Assembly (NCBI GenBank): GCA_903898725.1
Contig: CAIUGQ010000009.1
Location: forward strand, 1 to 8,515
Reading direction: 5' to 3'
DNA: 8,515 bases
Source of the DNA: an uncultured Burkholderiales bacterium
GTDB taxonomy: Bacteria > Pseudomonadota > Gammaproteobacteria > Burkholderiales > Burkholderiaceae_E
Made by a program: the position numbers and the translations under genes. This document shows, one piece after another, positions 1-5,969 of the stretch (the first letter of the stretch is position 1; every line of letters starts with the position of its first letter). The notes beneath the pieces are model-generated. The model saw nothing but the letters and a program-made list of their open reading frames with translations. It was not told where the DNA came from and did no database searches.

Positions 1-30
1 AGGCGGCGAGTGGCGGGGTGGGGACGACAT
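1..30 (-). CDS. First ten codons of a downstream gene, cut by the left edge
   Basis: An ATG at 30 begins an open frame reading MSSPPRHSPP before the window ends. The only support is the strong AAGGA ribosome binding site and the 11-base gap from the GT4 stop, consistent with continuing the operon. Nothing can be said of its function; in related loci the next gene can be another transferase, a polymerase, an amidotransferase or an exosortase. Confidence 0.5.
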   Translation of the reverse strand, partial: MSSPPRHSPP

Positions 31-42
31 GGGTCGGTCCTT
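28..42 (-). promoter_or_regulatory. Ribosome binding site and start codon of the next gene
   Basis: AAGGA (42-38) lies seven bases before an ATG (30-28), directly after the stop of the GT4 gene. It is the best Shine-Dalgarno match and spacing seen at any gene start in the window, and it supports an open frame going off the left edge. Confidence 0.6.
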
Positions 43-1286
43 CAGCGGAGGGGCACCGCGGCCGGGCGCGGCGCATCGGTGCCCGGGCGGGCGGGGGCGC
101 GGTAGACCCGGTCGAGGTCGCGGGCGATCACGCGCCAGTCGTAGCGTCGCTCGACGAGCGCCCGGCCTTCCGCGCCGAGCCGTGCGGCGAGCGCCGGGTC
201 GGCGAGCACGCGGGCGGTCTCGCGGGCGAGCGACTCGGGGTCGTCGGCGATCAGGATCGATCGGCCGGGCTCGACCGCCAGGCCTTCGCAGCCGATGCTC
301 GTCGAGACCACCGCGCGGCCCATCGACAGCGCGTCGAGGATCTTCAGCCGCGTGCCGCCGCCGATGCGCAGCGGCACGACGAACACCGAGGCGCGCGAGA
401 CGATCGGCCGGATGTCGTCGACCCCGCCGGTCAGCTCCACGCGCGGATCGGCCGCGAGCGCGCGCGTGGCGGCTGTGTCGGGCTGACGACCGACCACCGT
501 CAGGCGTGCCTGCGGCACGGTCTGCGCGATCTGCGGCAGCGTCGTGTCGACGAACCAGCGGATCGCGTCGAGGTTGGGGAACCAGGTGAAGCCGCCGACG
601 AAGGCCATCCGGCCCGGCTCCGGCGCGACGGTCGGGTCGGCGCGGAAATAGTCGGTGTCCACGCCATTCGGGACGGTGGTGACGCGGATCGACGGGTCCA
701 TCGCGCGCAGCAGCGCGGCATCCGGATCGGAGACCGCGACCACCTCGTCGGCCGCGGCGCAGGCCCGCGCCTCGTACCGGGCGAGCTTGCGCGTCTGATA
801 GCGCAGGTAGGCGCGCTGCAGGCTGCGGGTCTCGGTGTCGGCGCGGCGCGCCAGCAGCGCGGACTCGACGTTGTGCTCGGTGAGCACGCGGGTGGCGTGC
901 GGGAACATCGGCAGGTATTCGGCCAGGTGCAGCATGTCGAGGTGGACCGCGTCGAAGGCGTGCTGCCCGATCAGGCGCGCGAGCCGCCGCCGCATGCCGG
1001 CGGTCCGGTACTTGATGACCTGCAGCGGCACCGGCCCGAACGGCTCGAGCAGCGCGTCGGCGGCGAGGCGCAGCCGCGGGTGGTCCAGGTACAGCGGCTC
1101 GGCCTCGACGGTGGCGCAGAACGCGCGCATCGCGCCCAGGCCCTCGACGTCCTCGCGCGTCTGCACGAACGACACCAGGTGGACCTCGTGATGCAGGGCG
1201 AGCTGGCGCAGCAGGTTGTACGTGCGCAGCGCCCGCCCTTCGTTCAGCGGATACGGGCTCTTCGTCGTGACGGCGAGGATCTTCAT
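42..1286 (-). CDS. GT4-type glycosyltransferase, EPS/exosortase-associated style
   Basis: This is a second GT-B enzyme, 414 residues, distinct from its neighbour. The start MKILAVTTKSPYPLNEGRALRTYNLL resembles sugar transferases of PEP-CTERM/EPS loci (MKIL..PYP.N.G..R), and TEHNVES (136-142) with the following Tyr/Arg-rich helix is common in them. The donor side has VPNGVDTDYF (205-214), VGGFTWFPNLDA (230-241) and GGGTRLKILDALSMG (309-323) leading to STSIGCEGL (328-336). In the usual EX7E position it has G310 and D318 rather than two glutamates; Gly at the first position is seen in this subfamily, but Asp at the second is less usual. There is no membrane segment, and the C-terminal 20 residues are a Pro/Ala/Arg tail. 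The ATG overlaps the upstream GT4 stop as ATGA (1286-1283). The most likely role is late addition of a sugar to the repeat unit. Confidence 0.9.
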   Translation of the reverse strand: MKILAVTTKSPYPLNEGRALRTYNLLRQLALHHEVHLVSFVQTREDVEGLGAMRAFCATVEAEPLYLDHPRLRLAADALLEPFGPVPLQVIKYRTAGMRRRLARLIGQHAFDAVHLDMLHLAEYLPMFPHATRVLTEHNVESALLARRADTETRSLQRAYLRYQTRKLARYEARACAAADEVVAVSDPDAALLRAMDPSIRVTTVPNGVDTDYFRADPTVAPEPGRMAFVGGFTWFPNLDAIRWFVDTTLPQIAQTVPQARLTVVGRQPDTAATRALAADPRVELTGGVDDIRPIVSRASVFVVPLRIGGGTRLKILDALSMGRAVVSTSIGCEGLAVEPGRSILIADDPESLARETARVLADPALAARLGAEGRALVERRYDWRVIARDLDRVYRAPARPGTDAPRPAAVPLR

Positions 1287-2452
1287 GTGCCGGGGCTCGC
1301 GAGCGGGCGGGCGTCGGGCAGGGCGTGGCCGCCCAGCCCGCGGTAGACATCGACGTAGGCGCGCGCGAGGGCACCGGCCGCATAGCGCTCCAGCACGCGC
1401 GCGCGCAGCGTCGCCGCGTGCCCGGGGACCGGCGCGAAGGTGGCGAGCGCATCGGCGAAGGCCGCCACGTCGCCGGGCGGCAGCGGTGCCGCCGCGACGC
1501 CCGCGATCACCTCGGGCACTCGGCCCACCGCGGTCGCGATCGGCGGCACGCCGCAGGCCATCGCCTCGAGCAGCGCCATCGGCAGGCCCTCGGACAGCGA
1601 GGGCAGCACGAAGGCATCCAGGGCCGGATAGACCCGTTCGAGGTCGTCGCGCACGCCGAGGAGCCGCACCTGCCCGCGCAGGCCGAGCGCCTCGATCCGC
1701 GACTCGAGCTCGGCGCGCATCGGGCCGTCGCCCGCGATCACCAGGACCGCCGACTCGCCCAGGCGCGGGCGCGCGGCGGCGAACGCCTCGATCAGTCCGA
1801 TCGGGAACTTCGGTGCGGCCAGCCGCATCGCGGTGCCGAAGATGCGCGCGTCGGAGGGCAGGCCGAGCGCCGCGCGCGCGGCAGCGGCGTCGGCCGGACG
1901 GAAGCGCTCGGTGTCGATGCCGTTCGGGACGGTGACCGTGCGGGCCGGATCGATCCGTCGGCGACGCAGCTCGTCGCGCATCGCGTCCGAGACGATGCAC
2001 ACCCGGTCGGCACCGCGCACCAGCGCCAGCTCGAGCCAGTTGTAGAGCCGCACCGAACGCGTGTCCGCGAAGTGCCCGTGCAGCGTCGCCACCAGCGCGC
2101 GGCGCGGGCGGTTGGCCAGCCGTGCGTGGAAGACGCTCTTGTAGTCGTGGACGTGGATCGCGTCGACCTCGAGCTCGGCGGCCATCCGCCGGATCGCGCG
2201 CACCGTGCCCGGATCGAAGCGTCCGTCGCAGGGCACGAGCCGGCTGTCGACGCCGAGCGCGAGCGCGCGTTCATGCAGCTCGAGCGTCGGCTGGTAGGGG
2301 TTGCGCAGGCAGCCCAGCACGACGTCGACGCCCAGCGCCGGCAGCCGGGGCAACAGGGTCAGCAGCACCTGCTCGGCACCGTACAGCCCGGCGCTCGAGC
2401 GCAGGTGCAGCACCCGCAGGCGGCGCTCGTCGCGCGACACGCTCAGCGCCAT
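1283..2452 (-). CDS. GT4 family glycosyltransferase (retaining, GT-B fold)
   Basis: This is a soluble or membrane-peripheral retaining glycosyltransferase of 389 residues, probably using a nucleotide sugar donor in EPS unit assembly. The N-terminal acceptor domain opens with RVLHLRSSAGLYGAEQVLL (13-31), a glycine-rich loop typical of the family. The donor domain shows TVPNGID (174-180), GTAMRLAAPKF (206-216, the R210/K215 phosphate-binding pair), GDGPMRAELE (241-250) and the full EX7E pair, E288 and E296, in SEGLPMALLEAMACG (287-301). The ATG at 2452 has AGGTG five bases upstream and overlaps the end of the GT2 gene by 10 bases. The long open frame further upstream in the same phase is an Arg-rich shadow of the GT2 and deacetylase genes and is not coding. 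Specificity cannot be read from the sequence. Confidence 0.92.
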   Translation of the reverse strand: MALSVSRDERRLRVLHLRSSAGLYGAEQVLLTLLPRLPALGVDVVLGCLRNPYQPTLELHERALALGVDSRLVPCDGRFDPGTVRAIRRMAAELEVDAIHVHDYKSVFHARLANRPRRALVATLHGHFADTRSVRLYNWLELALVRGADRVCIVSDAMRDELRRRRIDPARTVTVPNGIDTERFRPADAAAARAALGLPSDARIFGTAMRLAAPKFPIGLIEAFAAARPRLGESAVLVIAGDGPMRAELESRIEALGLRGQVRLLGVRDDLERVYPALDAFVLPSLSEGLPMALLEAMACGVPPIATAVGRVPEVIAGVAAAPLPPGDVAAFADALATFAPVPGHAATLRARVLERYAAGALARAYVDVYRGLGGHALPDARPLASPGT

Positions 2453-3585
2453 ACGTGCACCTGGCGGTTGCGCAGCCACTCGCGAAAGCCCAGGACCACG
2501 AACCAGTTGAGCGCGACGAATGCGGTGCCGATGCGAACCGGCAGCGCTGCCGCCGCCGCCGGCCATGCGGTGCCGAGCAGTGGCATCGCGTACAGCGCGA
2601 GCTGCGCGACGAGCGCCGCCGCGAACACCGCATGCGCCGGCGCCAGCAGCAGGCTCGAGACGAGCGTGCCCGCGAGCGCGAGCGGTGCGACGAGCCGGCT
2701 GATCTTGTGCGACAGGTACTGGATGAAGATCGGATTGCGGCGCGGATCGAGCAGCCACGGATGCGCCGCGAGCAGCCCGAAGTTGCCGGCGAGCGTGCGG
2801 ATCTTGCGCACGCGCTCGCGGGCCGCGTCGTTCGCCGGCCGGTCGTAGGCGATCGCGCGGTCCTCGAAGACGACGCGCCAGCCCGCCCGGACCGCATTCA
2901 TCGGGATCAGCACGTCGTCGAGCACCGTGTCCTCGGGGATCGGCGTCCAGGCGGCGCGGCGCAGCGCATAGAGGGCGCCGGTGACCCCGACCACCGAACC
3001 GATCGCGCCTTCCATCCTGCGGATCGCCTTCTCGTACCGCCAGTAGGCATCGACCCCCTGGCCGAAGCCGCTCGCCCCCTCGAGCACGAAGACCAGCTCG
3101 CCGCTGGCGGCGCCGACCGTCGGATCGGCGAAGTTCGAGACGAGGTGGCGCACCGCGTCGGGATGCAGCGCCTGGCGCGCATCGGTCAGCACGACGATCG
3201 GTGCGACGCTGGCGGCGAGCGCGTCGTTGACGCAGGCCGCCTTGCCGCGGCGCACATCGCTGTGGAGCCAGTCGACGCGGGGGTCGCCGAAGGCGCGGAC
3301 CGCCTCGCCGGTGCCGTCGGTCGAGCCGTCGGAGACGACCAGGATCCGCAGCTGGTCCGCCGGATAGTGCTGCGCCGTGCAGGACTCGAGCTTGGCGCGG
3401 ATGCCCGCCGCCTCGTTGTGCACGACGACCACGATCACCACCTCGGGCTCGATCGGTGACCGGGCGATCGGCCGGACGCGACCGGCTGCGCGCGACCATG
3501 CCCAGAGCGCCGCCGGGTACCCGACGAAGGTCCAGACGACCCATGCGGCGCTCACCGCGAACACCCAGGCGGCGAGTGTCGTCAT
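2443..3585 (-). CDS. Membrane-bound family 2 glycosyltransferase (CESA-like subfamily)
   Basis: This is a processive-type or single-sugar GT2 enzyme of 380 residues, expected to add one sugar to the lipid-linked EPS unit at the cytoplasmic face. One N-terminal membrane segment (about 4-30) is followed by the GT-A domain: VVIVVVVHNE (49-58), VSDGSTDGT (84-92), LTDARQ (133-138, in the DxD position), EDTVLDD (218-224, the acidic acceptor-side motif) and RKIRTLAGNF (260-269, in the place of QxxRW). Three or so hydrophobic segments follow (about 298-375), ending in FREWLRNRQVHVWR. The combination SHKISRL after NPIFIQY is common in EPS-locus GT2 enzymes of this type. ATG overlaps the deacetylase stop (ATGA, 3585-3582); the open frame upstream is a shadow. 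Donor and acceptor are unknown. Confidence 0.9.
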   Translation of the reverse strand: MTTLAAWVFAVSAAWVVWTFVGYPAALWAWSRAAGRVRPIARSPIEPEVVIVVVVHNEAAGIRAKLESCTAQHYPADQLRILVVSDGSTDGTGEAVRAFGDPRVDWLHSDVRRGKAACVNDALAASVAPIVVLTDARQALHPDAVRHLVSNFADPTVGAASGELVFVLEGASGFGQGVDAYWRYEKAIRRMEGAIGSVVGVTGALYALRRAAWTPIPEDTVLDDVLIPMNAVRAGWRVVFEDRAIAYDRPANDAARERVRKIRTLAGNFGLLAAHPWLLDPRRNPIFIQYLSHKISRLVAPLALAGTLVSSLLLAPAHAVFAAALVAQLALYAMPLLGTAWPAAAAALPVRIGTAFVALNWFVVLGFREWLRNRQVHVWR

Positions 3586-4412
3586 CCCCGCCGCCCCAGG
3601 GCCGCCGAGCGCAGGCGCTCGTAGGTGCCGTTGCCGAGCAGGCGCTTCATCGCGTCGAGCGCCTCGCTGCGCAGGCGTGCGCGCGCGATCAGCAGCGGAT
3701 CGGCTTGCGCCCAGCGCCGCATCCGGTCGAGGTCGCTGGTGGCGAGGACCGCCAGGCGCGGGATCGCTGCGTCGTCGCGGCCGGGCGTCCAGGTGCCGGA
3801 GCGGGAGGTGCACAGCGCCCGGTAGCCCTTCGCCGCGGCGAGCCGGTGCAGCGCCGGATGCACGCGTCCGCCGGGCGGTGCGAACAGCGTCACCGGTGCG
3901 CCGATCGCATCCTCGATCGCCGCCTTCGACCGCGTGAGGCTGTCGGCCACGCCGGCCTCGGTCATGCCGTCGAGGTAGTCGTGGGTGTGCCCGTGAGACT
4001 GGATCGACAGGCCTGCCGCCGACATCGAGCGCAGCGCCGACCACGACAGGCGATGGCGCTGTCCGACCAGCGACGGGTTGACGAAGAAGTCCGCGCCCGC
4101 ACCGCGCGCCACGAGCCGGTCGGCGGCGGCACCGTTGCTCGAATGGCCGTCGTCGAAGGTGATCGCGACCGACGGCGGCTGGGGGTGTCCGGCGGCTGCG
4201 GCGGCCAGCAGGTCGCGCACGCTGCTCGGCCGGCGCCCGAGCGCGTCGAAGGCATCGAGCTGCGCCTCGAAGGCCTGCGGCGAGACGGTGTAGTGCGGAT
4301 CGGCGTCGCTGTCGACCCCCGCCGGCTCGATGGCGTGGTACATCAGGACCGCGATCGGCCCGCCCGCAGAGGGCGGCCGGGGCGTGGCCGTTGGATGCCT
4401 GGCCGCGGTCAT
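3582..4412 (-). CDS. Polysaccharide deacetylase (NodB fold, carbohydrate esterase 4), cytoplasmic
   Basis: This predicted metal-dependent deacetylase of 276 residues would remove N- or O-acetyl groups from a sugar of the repeat unit. After a short Pro-rich leader comes VLMYHAIEP (22-30), the usual lead strand of this family. Motif 1 is TFDDG (85-89, D87 catalytic base and D88 metal ligand). Motif 2 is SHGHTH (139-144, H140 and H144 as metal ligands). Motif 3 is FAPPGG (177-182), where the Arg common in NodB enzymes is replaced by Ala178. No signal peptide or membrane segment is visible, so it probably acts in the cytoplasm before flipping. The start ATG overlaps the flippase stop (ATGA, 4412-4409), with GGTGAT just upstream. 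The frame is open further upstream, but that part is an Arg-rich shadow of the flippase gene. It differs from the DUF3473-type deacetylase usual in XrtA loci. Fold is certain; substrate is unknown. Confidence 0.88.
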   Translation of the reverse strand: MTAARHPTATPRPPSAGGPIAVLMYHAIEPAGVDSDADPHYTVSPQAFEAQLDAFDALGRRPSSVRDLLAAAAAGHPQPPSVAITFDDGHSSNGAAADRLVARGAGADFFVNPSLVGQRHRLSWSALRSMSAAGLSIQSHGHTHDYLDGMTEAGVADSLTRSKAAIEDAIGAPVTLFAPPGGRVHPALHRLAAAKGYRALCTSRSGTWTPGRDDAAIPRLAVLATSDLDRMRRWAQADPLLIARARLRSEALDAMKRLLGNGTYERLRSAALGRRG

Positions 4413-5884
4413 CGCATCACCATCCGGGCGCGCGCCACGCCTGCGAGCGCGAGCTCTCGGGCGCGCGGGTCGAAGGCCAGCTCGAAGGCCGCATACACCA
4501 GCACGCCCGTGATCACCTGGACGATCAGCGTGGCGACCGGCGAGCCGGCGTCGAGCCTGACGATCGCCGCGTACATCAGGGTCGCGCCGGCGGCATGCAC
4601 CGCGAGCGCACGCCAGGGCAGCGATGGCCGCAGCGTCGACGCGCCGAGGCGCATCACGACCACGGCGAGCAGGCCCATCGACACCACCGACCCGAGCGCA
4701 GCGCCCAGGATGCCGAGCCTCGGCAGCAGCAGCGCGACCAGCCCGAGGTTCAGCACGCCGGCGACCGCGACGGCGAGCATCAGGGCCCGGGTGCGCTTGT
4801 GCAGCATGATCCCGGCGCTCGCCACCACGATCCAGCTCTCGATCGCCATGCCGGCGAGCACCCAGCCGGCGACATCGGCGCCGGCCGCGTAGCGATCCGA
4901 CGCGAGCAGCGGCAGGCCGATCGGTGCCACGGCCGCGGTACCGGCCACCAGCGGGAAGGCGAGCATCGCGTATAGACCGGTGAAGCGCGACAGCAGGGCC
5001 TCGGTCGCGGCTGCGCCCGACTCCTCCCAGGTCCGCGTGTAGGCCGGCCCGATGGTCTGCGTGAGCGACAGCAGCACCGCCACGCGGCCATAGTCGCAGA
5101 GGTTCCAGACGGCGCCGTACAGGCCCAGGGGCTCGCTGCCCAGCAGGTGCTGGATCAGGTACCGGTCGCCGAGCACCAGCAGCACGTTGGCGGCCTCGTA
5201 GCCCACCAGCGGCAGGCCGAACACCACCATCGATCGCAATAGGTCGGGGGAGACGGCGCGCGGCGAGACCGGCATGCGCCGGTGCATCCAGGCCGCCAGC
5301 ACCAGGATGGCGATCGCTTCGGCGGCAAGCGCCGCGCCGAAGAAGCCGGCCACGCTGGCGGACACGCCGAGCAGCACCGCGACGGTCAGCACCAGCGCCA
5401 GGTAGCGACGCACGACGTTGAAGATCGACACCACGCCGCTGCGCTCGGCCGCGCGCAGCGGATTCACCAGTGCGCTCTCCACCGTGCGCACGACGACCAG
5501 CCCCGCCACCAGCATCAGCAGCAGGCCGTGGGGCAGGTCGCCGAGCCAGGTCCCGGGCAGCGCGGTGATCAGCGCGGCCGCGAGCAGGGCCGCGACCAGC
5601 CCGCTGCCGAGCATGCCGAACAGCACCGTCGATCGCCAGGTGATCGCGTCCACGCCGAGCCGGCCGGCGACCATCTCCGCATACGAACGCAGGCTCGCGT
5701 GCTGCACGCCGAGCTTCGAGAGACCGACCCACAGCGTCAGCAGCGTGCTGATCAGCGTGAGCTGCCCGTATTCCGCGACGCTCAGCGAGCGGGTGACGAT
5801 CGGGAACGTGACGAGGCCCGCGACCGTGACGAGCACGCTCGCGGCGCCGTAGTTGAGGGAATGGCGAAGCAGTCCGGCGAGCAT
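4409..5884 (-). CDS. Wzx-like oligosaccharide flippase (MOP superfamily)
   Basis: This is a polytopic inner-membrane protein of 491 residues, the usual size for Wzx/RfbX flippases that move lipid-linked sugar repeat units from the cytoplasmic to the periplasmic face. The sequence shows about 12-14 hydrophobic segments across its whole length. The N-terminus LLRHSLNYGAASVLVTVAG followed by TFPIVTRSLSVAEYGQLTL (26-44) is the typical opening of polysaccharide flippases, with an amphipathic start and a Leu-x-x-x-x-Tyr-Gly segment. The paired-half layout continues with GDRYLIQHLLGSEPLGLYGAV (239-259), the equivalent of the first-half motif. The start is set by an in-frame TGA only three codons upstream (5893-5891). 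No good Shine-Dalgarno is seen, and the upstream region may be folded. The stop overlaps the deacetylase start as ATGA. Substrate is unknown. The family call is firm; the word flippase rests on homology. Confidence 0.9.
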   Translation of the reverse strand: MLAGLLRHSLNYGAASVLVTVAGLVTFPIVTRSLSVAEYGQLTLISTLLTLWVGLSKLGVQHASLRSYAEMVAGRLGVDAITWRSTVLFGMLGSGLVAALLAAALITALPGTWLGDLPHGLLLMLVAGLVVVRTVESALVNPLRAAERSGVVSIFNVVRRYLALVLTVAVLLGVSASVAGFFGAALAAEAIAILVLAAWMHRRMPVSPRAVSPDLLRSMVVFGLPLVGYEAANVLLVLGDRYLIQHLLGSEPLGLYGAVWNLCDYGRVAVLLSLTQTIGPAYTRTWEESGAAATEALLSRFTGLYAMLAFPLVAGTAAVAPIGLPLLASDRYAAGADVAGWVLAGMAIESWIVVASAGIMLHKRTRALMLAVAVAGVLNLGLVALLLPRLGILGAALGSVVSMGLLAVVVMRLGASTLRPSLPWRALAVHAAGATLMYAAIVRLDAGSPVATLIVQVITGVLVYAAFELAFDPRARELALAGVARARMVMR

Positions 5885-5969
5885 CGCGGCTCAGGTCCGG
5901 CGCGGGACCCGGCACGCCGCCCGACCGCGGGCCGCGGCCAGCGGCGCGCGCGTCGGCGGGGCGTTCACG
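5885..5969 (-). other. 85-bp intergenic gap with two potential stem-loops
   Basis: This is the only non-coding gap between genes in the window. In the transcript, bases 5964 to 5914 can fold into one imperfect hairpin: stems ACGCC/GGCGT, CCGAC/GTCGG, GCGC/GCGC-type pairs and GCCGC/GCGGC around the loop TGGCC, about 19 pairs in 51 bases. A second hairpin, CGGGTCC with GGACCTG around the loop CGCGCC (5911 to 5892, one G-U pair), ends seven bases before the flippase ATG. No U-run follows either, so a classical intrinsic terminator is not supported. They could be an attenuator, an RNA-processing or stability element, or chance pairing in GC-rich DNA. No clear promoter is visible. Confidence 0.4.

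Noticed and set aside
1287..2000. Upstream extension of the last GT4 frame
   Set aside because: It is a shadow of the preceding GT4 donor domain. The ATG at 1286, overlapping the stop of that gene, starts the recognisable family N-terminus.
2453..3544. Upstream extension of the first GT4 frame
   Set aside because: It is Arg/Gly-rich and motif-free, and lies over the GT2 gene, which has full GT-A motifs. The GT4 begins at 2452 with a ribosome binding site.
3586..4044. Upstream extension of the GT2 frame
   Set aside because: It is motif-free and basic, and lies over the conserved deacetylase domain. The membrane segment and family start begin at 3585.
18..4975. Several long plus-strand open frames (for example 18-1346, 1325-2848, 2122-3459, 3456-4892)
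   Set aside because: All are antisense to well-supported genes, rich in Arg, Ala, Gly, His and Asp as expected from GC-rich antisense frames, and show no domain or plausible start context.
4413..5915. Long minus-strand open frame running through the flippase gene into the deacetylase frame
   Set aside because: The translated part upstream of 4412 is rich in Arg, Ala, Gly and Pro with no recognisable motif, while the flippase frame over the same bases has clear membrane segments. It is a GC-driven extension of the deacetylase frame.
5921..5939. Two CCGCGG sites close together, considered as an operator
   Set aside because: CCGCGG is frequent by chance in DNA of this composition, and these bases are already accounted for by the hairpin in the gap.
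5892..5964. Intrinsic terminator after the barrel gene
   Set aside because: Neither stem-loop is followed by a U-run, and the flippase start lies too close behind, so termination cannot be claimed.
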